A stretch of 64,000 nt of DNA from Ectopseudomonas toyotomiensis (GTDB lineage Bacteria; Pseudomonadota; Gammaproteobacteria; Pseudomonadales; Pseudomonadaceae), in the NCBI RefSeq assembly GCF_900115695.1, contig NZ_FOXK01000016.1, positions 1-64,000 on the forward strand. Direction: 5' to 3'. Shown piece after piece: positions 35,095 to 43,416 of this stretch. The position numbers and the translations under genes were made by a program. The notes beneath the pieces were generated by a model. That model did not search any database. It was not told the DNA's origin and worked only from the letters and a program-made list of their open reading frames with translations. Every line of letters begins with the position of its first letter. The first letter of the stretch is position 1.

Positions 35095-35243
35095 GGTCAG
35101 TCCTCGTCGTTCTTGTCCCTGGGCTTCAGCTTAGTGCGTTCGGGGCATTTGACCTTTAACTCAGACGACCTTTGCTGCTATCGCACCGACTTTCTCCGGT
35201 TCCGAAACTCTGGACAAAACGACGGGGCGATACGCTGCAGCCC

Positions 35244-35300
35244 CTTGTAGGAGCAGCTTTAGCCGCGAAAATCGCGGATGAATCCGCTCCTGCAGTGCGG
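35244..35300. repeat. REP element upstream of the acetoacetyl-CoA synthetase gene
   Basis: TTGTAGGAGCAGCTTTAGCC followed by GCGAAAATCGC and ATCCGCTCCTGCAG is the familiar Pseudomonas REP type. GGAGC/GCTCC outer arms enclose a GCGAAAATCGC hairpin. Confidence 0.75.
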
Positions 35301-35313
35301 AAGGCGATGACAT

Positions 35314-36213
35314 CTATCGGCTCAGGCGAGCACGCGCGACCCGCGAGCCGTTGGCCTTGCCCAGCACGTTGCAGATGCGTTGTCCTGCAGCGATCAGTTT
35401 GTCGATCTCCACGCCAGTCTCGATGCCCAGGCCCTGCAGCAGGTAGAGCACGTCTTCGGTGGCGACGTTGCCGGTGGCGCCCTTGGCGTAGGGACAGCCG
35501 CCCAGGCCGGCCACCGAGCTGTCGAACACATTGATGCCTTCGAGCAGGCTGGCGTAGATGTTGGCCAGGGCCTGGCCATAGGTGTCGTGGAAATGCCCGG
35601 CGAGCCTGTCGCGCGGGATGTCGCGGCCGACCACCTCGAGCATCGAGCGCGTCTTGCCAGCGGTGCCGGTGCCGATGGTATCGCCCAGCGACACCTCGTA
35701 GCAGCCCATGGCGTAAAGCTCGCGGGCGACGCTGGCGACCTGCTCGGGCGCGATTTCGCCATCGTAGGGGCAGCCCAGTACGCAGGAAACGTAGCCGCGT
35801 ACGCGCACGTCCGCCGCCTTCGCCGCCTCCATCAGCGGTACGAAGCGCTGCAGGCTGTCGGCGATGGAGCAGTTGATGTTCTTCTGTGAGAAGGCCTCGC
35901 TGGCGGCGGCGAACACCGCCACTTCCTCGACTTTTGCCTCCAGCGCGGCTTCGAGGCCTTTCAGATTGGGGGTAAGAGCGGCGTAGGTGACGCCCGGCTG
36001 GCGCTGAATGCCGGCGAACACCTCAGCAGAGCCCGCCATCTGCGGCACCCATTTGGGCGAGACGAAGCTACCTACCTCGATATAGCTCAGACCGGCTGCT
36101 GTCAGATCGTCCACCAGGCGTACCTTGTCGGCGACGCTGATCGGTTGCTTCTCGTTCTGCAGGCCGTCGCGCGGGCCGACTTCGACCAGGCGTACGGATT
36201 TGGGCAAGCTCAT
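35314..36213 (-). CDS. liuE: Hydroxymethylglutaryl-CoA lyase
   Basis: A 299-residue TIM-barrel lyase that splits HMG-CoA into acetoacetate and acetyl-CoA, the last step of leucine degradation. EVGPRDGLQNEKQ holds catalytic Arg/Asp residues. SFVSPKWVPQMA, the CVLGCPYDGE cysteine region, HFHDTYGQALAN with metal-binding His residues, and the active-site loop GLGGCPYAKGATGNVATED are all present. The length matches P. aeruginosa LiuE (about 300). I chose ATG 36213. Confidence 0.95.
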   Translation of the reverse strand: MSLPKSVRLVEVGPRDGLQNEKQPISVADKVRLVDDLTAAGLSYIEVGSFVSPKWVPQMAGSAEVFAGIQRQPGVTYAALTPNLKGLEAALEAKVEEVAVFAAASEAFSQKNINCSIADSLQRFVPLMEAAKAADVRVRGYVSCVLGCPYDGEIAPEQVASVARELYAMGCYEVSLGDTIGTGTAGKTRSMLEVVGRDIPRDRLAGHFHDTYGQALANIYASLLEGINVFDSSVAGLGGCPYAKGATGNVATEDVLYLLQGLGIETGVEIDKLIAAGQRICNVLGKANGSRVARARLSR

Positions 36214-36241
36214 CAGGGTGTCCTCACGGGTGTTGCGGATG

Positions 36242-36371
36242 CCGTAGGGTGCGCTGTGCGCACCGTCTGCGGCAAGACGTGGTAGAGCGAGTTGAATCGG
36301 TGGGCTGAAGCCCACCCTAAGCGACTGTGTATATCAGTTGCGTAGGGTGGACATCGCTTTTCATGTCCACC
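36242..36371. repeat. Cluster of three REP-like hairpins between liuD and liuE
   Basis: GGTGCGC-TGT-GCGCACC (36248-36264), GGTGGGCT-GA-AGCCCACC (36299-36316) and GGTGGACAT-N8-ATGTCCACC (36346-36371) each follow or precede a GTAGG or CCCTA flank. They are variants of one palindrome family with the flank conserved and the arms changed. Confidence 0.75.
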
Positions 36372-36414
36372 TTGTCCAAGGCGCATGCGGTAGGTCGGTG
36401 AAGCGTGATCCTCC

Positions 36415-38343
36415 CTAGGGGGCGAGCTCCACCAGCACGGCGCCTTCGCTGACCATTTCGCCTTCGCGGCAGTAAAGCGCCTTGACCGTCCCGGCTCCCG
36501 GCGCACGAATGCTGTGCTCCATCTTCATCGCCTCCAGTACCACCAGGGCTGCTCCGGCTTCGACTGCCTGGCCGGGTTCGACCAGCACACGGACGATGCT
36601 GCCGTTCATTGGCGCGCTCAAGCCACCATGCTGGGCGTGGCTGGCTTCGGCGGCCGCGATGGGGTCGAAGCGTGTGATCGCGTGCAGTTCACCGTCCCAT
36701 TGCAGGTAGAGGGTTTCGCCACGGCGAATGGCGCGTAGACGCTGGCGCGTGCCGTCGATCTCCGCCAGCAGCGCTTCGCCCTGCAAGCACGCCCGGTTGC
36801 TCGCGCGCACCTTGCGGCTCTGGCCCTGGCTGCTCAGGTGCAGCTCGATTTCCGCTTTGCTGCCGGCGCGCCAGCCACTGCGGGTGGCCCAGGGCGAATG
36901 CGGGTCGTCGTTGCGTTGCAGCGGCGCCTCGCTCTGTACCCAGGCATCGGCTGCCAGTTGCCAGAACGCCTCCGGTAACTCCCCCGGAGCGGGCAGCAAC
37001 TGCTGCTGATGGCGCGGGATAAAACCCGTATCCAGCTCGCATGCGGCGAAAGCCGGATGGGCGAGGATGCGACGCAGGAACGCCAGGTTGGTCTTCACGC
37101 CGCCGACCAGGGTATCGCCGAGCATGGCCAACAGGCGCAGGCGCGCCTGCTCGCGGTTCTCGCCCCAGGCGATCAGCTTGCCCAGCATCGGGTCGTAGAA
37201 GGGTGAGACGCTGTCGCTCTCGGCCACGCCGCTGTCGACGCGCCGGCCGTCACCGTTGGCGGCTTCGCGGTACAGCGCCAGGGTGCCGGTGGCGGGGAGA
37301 AAATCGTGATCCGGGTCTTCGGCGTACAACCGCACCTCGATCGCATGGCCGTTGAGCGGCACCTGCTGTTGGGTGATCGGCAGCGGTTCGCCGCGAGCGA
37401 CGCGAATCTGCCAGGCCACCAGGTCGAGCCCGGTGATGGCTTCGGTGACCGGATGCTCGACCTGCAGGCGGGTGTTCATCTCCATGAAGAAGAAGTCGCC
37501 ACGCTCGTCGAGCAGAAATTCCACCGTGCCGGCGCCGACGTAGCCGATGGCCTGCGCCGCCTTGACCGCAGCTTCGCCCATGGCGCGGCGCAGCTCGGGG
37601 CTCAGGCCAGGCGCCGGCGCCTCCTCGACCACCTTCTGGTGGCGGCGCTGGATCGAGCAGTCGCGCTCGTTGAGGTACAGGCAGTTGCCATGCTGGTCGG
37701 CGAACACCTGGATCTCCACATGGCGCGGCTTGAGCACGTATTTTTCCACCAGCATGCGCGAGTCGCCGAACGCCGACTGCGCTTCGCGCTGCGCGGATTC
37801 CAGCGTCTCGGCGAGCTGCGCCTCCGACTCGGCCACCTTCATGCCCTTGCCACCGCCGCCGGCAGCGGCCTTGAGCAGCACTGGGTAGCCGATGCGTTTG
37901 GCGGCCTCGCGGAAGTTGTCGATATCCTGCTTCTCACCGTGGTAGCCCGGCACCAGCGGCACGCCGGCGGCCTCCATCAGCGATTTGGCCGCCGACTTGC
38001 TGCCCATGGCTTCGATGGCAGAGGCGGGGGGGCCGAGGAAGATCAATCCGGCTTGTTCGATAGAACGGGCGAAGCCGGCGTTCTCCGAGAGAAAACCGTA
38101 GCCGGGGTGAATGGCCTGCGCGCCGCTGGCCTTGGCGGCGGCGATGATCTTGTCGATCAGCAGGTAGCTTTCGCCAGGCTTGGCGCCGCCGAGATTCACC
38201 GCCAGGTCGGCTTCGCGCACATGCCGTGCGCTGGTATCGATAGCGCTGTGTACGGCCACGCTGCGAATGCCCATGGCCTTGGCCGTGCGCATCACGCGGC
38301 AGGCGATTTCGCCACGGTTGGCGACCAGCAGGGTGTCGATCAT
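36415..38343 (-). CDS. liuD: Methylcrotonyl-CoA carboxylase, biotin-carboxylase/biotin-carrier subunit
   Basis: A subunit of about 642 residues. It has a biotin carboxylase domain (LLVANRGEIACRVM, GGGGKGMKV, EMNTRLQVEHPVTE) and a C-terminal biotinyl domain with EAMKMEH near residue 608. With LiuB it carboxylates 3-methylcrotonyl-CoA. Two start codons are possible. ATG 38343 lies 8 nt after AGGAG and is preferred; ATG 38349 overlaps the liuC stop as ATGA but is only 2 nt from AGGAG. Confidence 0.94.
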   Translation of the reverse strand: MIDTLLVANRGEIACRVMRTAKAMGIRSVAVHSAIDTSARHVREADLAVNLGGAKPGESYLLIDKIIAAAKASGAQAIHPGYGFLSENAGFARSIEQAGLIFLGPPASAIEAMGSKSAAKSLMEAAGVPLVPGYHGEKQDIDNFREAAKRIGYPVLLKAAAGGGGKGMKVAESEAQLAETLESAQREAQSAFGDSRMLVEKYVLKPRHVEIQVFADQHGNCLYLNERDCSIQRRHQKVVEEAPAPGLSPELRRAMGEAAVKAAQAIGYVGAGTVEFLLDERGDFFFMEMNTRLQVEHPVTEAITGLDLVAWQIRVARGEPLPITQQQVPLNGHAIEVRLYAEDPDHDFLPATGTLALYREAANGDGRRVDSGVAESDSVSPFYDPMLGKLIAWGENREQARLRLLAMLGDTLVGGVKTNLAFLRRILAHPAFAACELDTGFIPRHQQQLLPAPGELPEAFWQLAADAWVQSEAPLQRNDDPHSPWATRSGWRAGSKAEIELHLSSQGQSRKVRASNRACLQGEALLAEIDGTRQRLRAIRRGETLYLQWDGELHAITRFDPIAAAEASHAQHGGLSAPMNGSIVRVLVEPGQAVEAGAALVVLEAMKMEHSIRAPGAGTVKALYCREGEMVSEGAVLVELAP

Positions 38344-38345
38344 GG

Positions 38346-39140
38346 TCATTGCTCCTGCCAGGAAGGTTGGCGTTTTTCCAGGAAGGCGCGCAGGCCTTCC
38401 TGGCCCTCGGCGCTGACGCGCAGGCGGGCGATGGCGTTCTCGGTGTAGCGACGTAGGGCAGGGGTCAGCTCGCCACTGCCCACTTCACGCAGCAGATCCT
38501 TGCTGGCGCGCATGGCTTGCGGGCTGTTGTGCAGCAGATTGACGACCCAGGCTTCGACCTGAGCGTCCAGCTCGCCAATCGGAAAGCACTCGGCGAGCAG
38601 GCCCAGTTCGCGGGCACGCTTGCCGTCGAAGCGCTCGGCAGTAAGCGCGTAACGCTTGGCCGCCCGTTCTCCAATGGCCTGTACGACGAAGGGGCTGATC
38701 ACTGCCGGAGCGAGGCCAATGCGTACCTCCGACAGCGAGAACAGCGCGTCCTCGGCACCGATGGCCATGTCGCAGCAACTGGCCAGGCCCACTGCGCCGC
38801 CGAAGGCCGCGCCCTGGACGACGGCCAGTGTGGGGATCTTCAGTCCGTGCAGGTTGTACATCAGCTCGGCCAACTCGCGGGCGTCGTTCAGGTTGGCGTT
38901 GTAATCGAGGGTGGCGGCGTGCTGCATCCAGGCCAGATCGGCGCCGGCGGAGAAGTGCTTGCCACGGCCACGCAGCAGGAGGAAACGCAGGCTCTTGTCT
39001 TCACCGACGGCATCGAGGGCAAGGATCAGCTCGCGGATCATCTCGGCGTTGAAGGCGTTGTTTTTCTCCGGGCGGTTCAGCCACAAGGTGGCGAAGCCGC
39101 GTGGGTCTTTCTCAAGCTGTATGCTGGTGAAGTCGGTCAT
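38346..39140 (-). CDS. liuC: Methylglutaconyl-CoA hydratase (enoyl-CoA hydratase family)
   Basis: A 264-residue crotonase-fold enzyme that hydrates 3-methylglutaconyl-CoA to HMG-CoA. GKHFSAGADLAWMQ forms the oxyanion hole, and GAAFGGAVGLASCCDMAIG and LSEVRIGLAPAVISPFV contain the catalytic region. It lies between the two carboxylase subunit genes in the standard liu order. It may also serve the divergent isoleucine/valine genes, which lack their own hydratase in this window. Confidence 0.93.
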   Translation of the reverse strand: MTDFTSIQLEKDPRGFATLWLNRPEKNNAFNAEMIRELILALDAVGEDKSLRFLLLRGRGKHFSAGADLAWMQHAATLDYNANLNDARELAELMYNLHGLKIPTLAVVQGAAFGGAVGLASCCDMAIGAEDALFSLSEVRIGLAPAVISPFVVQAIGERAAKRYALTAERFDGKRARELGLLAECFPIGELDAQVEAWVVNLLHNSPQAMRASKDLLREVGSGELTPALRRYTENAIARLRVSAEGQEGLRAFLEKRQPSWQEQ

Positions 39141-39201
39141 GGTCAATTCCGGAATCTGCTTTTTGCTCCCTCTCCCATTCACGGGAGAGGGGAGTTGGTC
39201 A

Positions 39202-40809
39202 TCACATGCGGAACACCCCGAAACGGGTCGGTTCGATCGGTGCGTTGAGGCTGGCGGACAGGGCCAGGGCCAGCACCTCACGGGTCTGCGCCGGATCGAT
39301 CACACCGTCGTCCCAGAGCCGCGCGCTGGAGTAGTAGGCATGCGCCTGCTGCTCGTACTGCTCGACGATGGGTTGCTTGAGGCGCTGTTCGTCCTCGTCG
39401 GAATAATGCTGACCGGCGCGCTCGGCCTGCTCGCGCTTGACCTGCACCAGTACGCCGGCGGCCTGCTGAGCGCCCATCACGCCGATCCGCGCGTTGGGCC
39501 ACATCCACAGGAAGCGTGGGTCGTAGGCGCGGCCGCACATGCCGTAGTTACCGGCGCCGAAGCTGCCGCCGATGATCACGGTGAACTTCGGCACCTGGGC
39601 GCAGGCCACGGCGGTGACCAGCTTGGCGCCGTGCTTGGCGATGCCGCCTTCTTCGTATTTCTTGCCCACCATGAAGCCAGTGATGTTCTGCAGGAACAGC
39701 AGCGGAATGCCACGCTGGCAGGCCAGTTCGACGAAGTGCGCGCCTTTCTGCGCCGATTCCGCAAACAAGATGCCGTTATTCGCCAGGATCGCCACCGGGT
39801 AGCCATTGATGCGGGCGAAGCCGCACACCAGGGTGGTGCCGAACAGCGCCTTGAATTCATCCAGCTGCGAGTCGTCGACGATACGCGCGATCACCTCGCG
39901 CACATCGAAGGGTTGCTTGGCGTCGGCCGGGATCACCCCGTACAGCTCCTCGGCAGCGTAGCGTGGGGCGATGGGGGCGCGGGCGTCGAGCTGGCCGAGC
40001 TTGCGCCAGTTCAAATTGCTGATGCTGCGTCGGGCCAGGGCCAGGGCGTGTTCGTCGTCCTCGGCATAGTGGTCGGCCACACCGCTGGTCTTGCAGTGCA
40101 CATCGGCGCCGCCGAGTTCCTCGGCGCTCACCACCTCCCCGGTGGCAGCCTTCACCAGGGGCGGGCCGGCGAGGAAGATGGTCGCCTGTTCGCGCACCAT
40201 GATGGTCTCGTCACTCATGGCCGGCACGTAGGCACCACCGGCAGTGCATGAACCCATGACCACGGCGATCTGCGGAATGCCCAGCGCGCTCATGTTGGCC
40301 TGGTTGAAGAAGATCCGGCCGAAGTGCTCGCGATCCGGGAACACCTCGTCCTGGCGCGGCAGGTTGGCACCGCCGGAGTCCACTAGGTAGATGCAGGGCA
40401 GGCGGTTCTCGCGGGCGATGGTCTGGGCGCGTAGGTGTTTCTTCACCGTCAGCGGGTAGTAGGAGCCGCCTTTTACCGTGGCGTCGTTGGCCACGATCAT
40501 GCACTCGACACCTTCGACACGACCGATTCCGGCGATCACCCCGGCAGCCGGTACGTCCTCGCCGTAGACCTCATGGGCGGCGAGCTGGCCGATCTCGAGA
40601 AAGGGCGAGCCGGCATCGAGCAGGCGGTTGATGCGTTCGCGCGGCAGCAACTTGCCACGCGAGGTGTGGCGCTCCTGCGCCTTGGCGCCGCCACCTTGGT
40701 GGATGCGGGCGAGCAGGGCGCGCAGTTCGTCCACCTGGGCGAGCATGGCGGCCTGGTTGGCGGCGAACTCCGGGGAGCGGGTGTTGATCTGGGTATGCAG
40801 GATGGCCAT
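39202..40809 (-). CDS. liuB: Methylcrotonyl-CoA carboxylase, carboxyltransferase subunit
   Basis: A 535-residue carboxyltransferase, the same length as characterised LiuB. RGKLLPRERINRLLD, LVDSGGANLPRQDEVFPD, MGSCTAGGAYVPAMSDE, ITGFMVGKKYEEGGIAKHGAK and GSFGAGNYGMCGRAY are diagnostic. Together with LiuD it forms the biotin-dependent holoenzyme. I chose ATG 40809; upstream in-frame codons lie inside a REP-like palindrome. Confidence 0.95.
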   Translation of the reverse strand: MAILHTQINTRSPEFAANQAAMLAQVDELRALLARIHQGGGAKAQERHTSRGKLLPRERINRLLDAGSPFLEIGQLAAHEVYGEDVPAAGVIAGIGRVEGVECMIVANDATVKGGSYYPLTVKKHLRAQTIARENRLPCIYLVDSGGANLPRQDEVFPDREHFGRIFFNQANMSALGIPQIAVVMGSCTAGGAYVPAMSDETIMVREQATIFLAGPPLVKAATGEVVSAEELGGADVHCKTSGVADHYAEDDEHALALARRSISNLNWRKLGQLDARAPIAPRYAAEELYGVIPADAKQPFDVREVIARIVDDSQLDEFKALFGTTLVCGFARINGYPVAILANNGILFAESAQKGAHFVELACQRGIPLLFLQNITGFMVGKKYEEGGIAKHGAKLVTAVACAQVPKFTVIIGGSFGAGNYGMCGRAYDPRFLWMWPNARIGVMGAQQAAGVLVQVKREQAERAGQHYSDEDEQRLKQPIVEQYEQQAHAYYSSARLWDDGVIDPAQTREVLALALSASLNAPIEPTRFGVFRM

Positions 40810-40836
40810 CTGGCGCGCTCCGTTTCTGGCTACCGT

Positions 40837-40894
40837 CGTAGAGTGCGCCGTGCGCACCATGCTGTTTTGGGTGGTGCGCACAGCGCACCCTACG
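40837..40894. repeat. REP-like long palindrome between liuA and liuB
   Basis: The 22-bp arms 40837-40858 and 40873-40894 are complementary at all but two or three positions, with flanks CGTAG/CTACG and GTGCGC cores. It is the same family as 36248-36264 and 44618-44675. It sits inside the liu operon and could stabilise or attenuate the transcript. Confidence 0.75.
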
Positions 40895-40897
40895 GGC

Positions 40898-42061
40898 TTA
40901 TTTCGTTTCGTTGAACAGCTCGCGGCCGATCAGCATGCGGCGGATTTCGCTGGTGCCGGCGCCAATCTCGTAGAGCTTGGCGTCGCGCAGCAGGCGGCCG
41001 GCCGGGTACTCGTTGGTGTAACCGTTGCCGCCCAGTAGCTGGATGGTATCCAGGGCCATCTTGGTGGCCATCTCGGCGGTGTAGAGGATCACCGCGGCGG
41101 CGTCCTTGCGTGATTCCTCGCCGCGGTCGCAGGCTTTGGCCACGTTGTACAGGTAGGACTTGGAGGCATTCATGCCGGCGTACATGTCGGCGAGCTTGCC
41201 TTGCACCAGCTGGAATTCGCCGATGGACTGCTTGAACTGCTGGCGCTCATGCACGTAGGGCAGCACCACGTCCATGCAGGCGCTCATGATCCCGGTCGGG
41301 CCGCCGGAGAGCACGGTGCGCTCGTAGTCGAGGCCGCTCATCAGTACGCGCACGCCACCGCCTTCGACGCCGAGGATGTTCTCTTCCGGCACCTCGCAAT
41401 CCTCGAACACCAGCTCGCAGGTGTTGGAACCGCGCATGCCCAGCTTGTCCAGCTTCTGGTGGCGGGAGAAGCCCTTGAAGTCACGCTCGACGATAAAAGC
41501 GGTCATGCCGCGCGAGCCGGCGTTGATGTCGGTCTTGGCGTAGATCACGTAGGTGTGGGCATCCGGGCCGTTGGTGATCCACATCTTGTTGCCGTTGAGC
41601 ACATAGCGGTCGCCGCGTTTTTCCGCGCGCAGCTTCATCGACACCACGTCGGAACCGGCATTGGGCTCGCTCATTGCCAGAGCGCCGATATGCTCGCCGG
41701 AGCACAGCTTGGGCAGGTACTTCTGCTTCTGCGCCTCGCTACCGTTCTTGTGGATCTGATTGACGCACAGATTCGAATGCGCACCGTAGGACAGACCCAC
41801 CGAGGCCGAGGCACGGCTGATCTCTTCCATGGCCAGCACATGCGCCAGATAGCCCATGTCGGTGCCGCCGTACTCTTCCTTGACCGTCATGCCGAGCAGG
41901 CCCATGTCACCGAACTTTCGCCACATGTCCATGGGGAATTCGTTGTCGCGGTCGATCTGCGCGGCACGTGGCGCCAGCTCGTTCTGGGCGAACTGATGTA
42001 CCGAGTCGCGCAGCATGTCGAGGGTTTCGCCGAGGCCGAAATTGAGGGTGGGGTAGCTCAT
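40898..42061 (-). CDS. liuA: Isovaleryl-CoA dehydrogenase
   Basis: A 387-residue FAD acyl-CoA dehydrogenase, the first committed step after transamination and decarboxylation of leucine. EYGGTDMGYLAHVLAMEEISRASASVGLSYGAHSNLC, MSEPNAGSDVVSMKLRAE and QLLGGNGYTNEYPAGRLLRDAKLYEIGAGTSEIRR are present. The glutamate in LDYERT is the position of the unusual catalytic base of isovaleryl-CoA dehydrogenases. It is first structural gene of the operon, 35 nt after liuR. Confidence 0.95.
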   Translation of the reverse strand: MSYPTLNFGLGETLDMLRDSVHQFAQNELAPRAAQIDRDNEFPMDMWRKFGDMGLLGMTVKEEYGGTDMGYLAHVLAMEEISRASASVGLSYGAHSNLCVNQIHKNGSEAQKQKYLPKLCSGEHIGALAMSEPNAGSDVVSMKLRAEKRGDRYVLNGNKMWITNGPDAHTYVIYAKTDINAGSRGMTAFIVERDFKGFSRHQKLDKLGMRGSNTCELVFEDCEVPEENILGVEGGGVRVLMSGLDYERTVLSGGPTGIMSACMDVVLPYVHERQQFKQSIGEFQLVQGKLADMYAGMNASKSYLYNVAKACDRGEESRKDAAAVILYTAEMATKMALDTIQLLGGNGYTNEYPAGRLLRDAKLYEIGAGTSEIRRMLIGRELFNETK

Positions 42062-42096
42062 GGGGTCACCTGCTGTTGTTCTTGTCGTGGGGGCGG

Positions 42097-42483
42097 TTAC
42101 GCGGTCGTTTCGGCCAAGGCAGCGAGACAGCGCTCCTCGGCCGTATCCAGTTCCAGCTGCATCTGCTGGATATCCAGTAATTGCTGCTCAAGCTGCAGAC
42201 GGCGCTCGGCGATCTTGCCCATGAAGGTCTCCAGCTGCTTGCGGCTGCCGGTTTCCGGGTCGTAGAGCTCGATCAGCTCGCGGCATTCGGCCAGCGAGAA
42301 GCCGATGCGCTTGCCGCGCAGGATGAGTTTCAGCGTCACCTTGTCCTTGGCGCTGTAGACGCGTTCCTGGCCACGCCGCTCCGGCGCGAGCATGCCTTGC
42401 TCCTCGTAGAAGCGAATGGCGCGGGTGGTGATGTCCAGTTCGCGGGCCAGATCGGAGATGGAGTAGGTGGTTGCCATGGTCAT
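42097..42483 (-). CDS. liuR: MerR-family regulator of branched-chain catabolism
   Basis: A 128-residue MerR protein. The helix-turn-helix is SISDLARELDITTRAIRFYEEQGMLAPERRG, a wing follows, and a coiled coil (RRLQLEQQLLDIQQMQLELDTAEE) ends the chain. No metal-binding Cys motif is present, as expected for LiuR, which responds to CoA-pathway intermediates. It is the first gene of the liu operon and divergent from the SDR gene. Its own ATG may be 42483 or 42477 (MATTY...); the ribosome site is weak. Confidence 0.92.
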   Translation of the reverse strand: MTMATTYSISDLARELDITTRAIRFYEEQGMLAPERRGQERVYSAKDKVTLKLILRGKRIGFSLAECRELIELYDPETGSRKQLETFMGKIAERRLQLEQQLLDIQQMQLELDTAEERCLAALAETTA

Positions 42484-42495
42484 TGCTCGTTTACC

Positions 42496-42533
42496 TTTAC
42501 GTTAACGTAAACCTGTGCAAATCTGGCTGTCAA
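42496..42533 (-). promoter_or_regulatory. LiuR operator and liu promoter
   Basis: TTTACGTTAACGTAAA (42496-42511) is a perfect 16-bp palindrome, the form expected for LiuR sites. On the minus strand a consensus TTGACA lies at 42533-42528, and the palindrome covers the -10 position 17-18 bp further on. Repression by occlusion, with shared control of the divergent SDR operon, follows. Confidence 0.8.
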
Positions 42534-42564
42534 TCTCACTCCACAACAATCACAGAGGTTGAGC

Positions 42565-43332
42565 ATGCGTATCGACGAATCCGTATTCCTGATCAGCGGC
42601 GGCGCCTCTGGTCTTGGCCTGGCCACAGCCCGCGAGCTGGTCGGGTGCGGTGGCAAGGTAGTGCTGCTGGATATCAACGCAGCAGCGGGCCAGCAGGCCC
42701 TCGCCGAACTGGGTGGCAACGCCCGTTTCGTATGCGCCGATATCACCCGCGAGGAGGATGGCCAGGCCGCCGTGGCGCAGGCGTTGGCGGCGTTCGGCGC
42801 ACTGCACGGGCTGGTCAATTGCGCCGGGGTCGCGCCGGCCGAGAAGGTACTGGGCCGCAACGGTGCACATGGCCTGGACAGTTTCCGCCGTACCGTCGAG
42901 ATCAATCTGATCGGCAGCTTCAACCTGTTGCGCCTGGCTGCCGAGGCCATGGCGCAGAACACGCCGAACGCTGAGGGCGAGCGTGGGGTCATCATCAATA
43001 CCGCCTCGGTGGCGGCGTTCGACGGGCAGATGGGCCAAGTCGCTTACGCTGCGTCCAAGGGCGGCGTCGCCGCACTGACGCTGCCGGCGGCGCGTGATCT
43101 GGCGCGCTCGGGCATCCGTGTGATGTGCATTGCCCCCGGCGTGTTCGAGACGCCAATGATGGCCGGCATGCCGCAGGAGGTACGCGATTCGCTGGCGGCC
43201 AACGTGCCGTTCCCGCCGCGGCTGGGTCGGCCGGACGAATACGCCGCACTGGTGCGGCATATCGTCGAGAACCCGATGCTCAACGGTGAAGTGATCCGCC
43301 TCGACGGCGCGCTGCGCATGGCGGCGAAGTAA
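42565..43332 (+). CDS. SDR-family 3-hydroxyacyl-CoA dehydrogenase (2-methyl-3-hydroxybutyryl-CoA type)
   Basis: A 255-residue short-chain dehydrogenase close to the HSD17B10 type that oxidises 2-methyl-3-hydroxybutyryl-CoA in isoleucine degradation. The cofactor motif is SGGASGLGLATA, with LDIN for NAD preference, NCAGVAPAEKVLG, the catalytic YAASK, and PGVFETPMMAGMP. I chose ATG 42565, which follows AGAGGTTGAGC. It is divergent from liuR and shares its operator; the thiolase gene follows across a REP-like element. Confidence 0.88.
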   Translation: MRIDESVFLISGGASGLGLATARELVGCGGKVVLLDINAAAGQQALAELGGNARFVCADITREEDGQAAVAQALAAFGALHGLVNCAGVAPAEKVLGRNGAHGLDSFRRTVEINLIGSFNLLRLAAEAMAQNTPNAEGERGVIINTASVAAFDGQMGQVAYAASKGGVAALTLPAARDLARSGIRVMCIAPGVFETPMMAGMPQEVRDSLAANVPFPPRLGRPDEYAALVRHIVENPMLNGEVIRLDGALRMAAK

Positions 43333-43340
43333 CCGATAGC

Positions 43341-43394
43341 TAGCCCGGATGCAATCCGGGGCCCCCACATACTTTCCCGGATTGCAGCCGGGCC
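43341..43394. repeat. Paired REP-like hairpins between SDR and thiolase genes
   Basis: CCCGGAT-GCA-ATCCGGG (43344-43360) and CCCGGATTGCAGCCGGG (43376-43392) are two related hairpins, 15 bp apart, of a different family from the GTAGGGTG elements. Confidence 0.7.
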
Positions 43395-43416
43395 ATGTGA
43401 TTCGAAGGTGAAACCC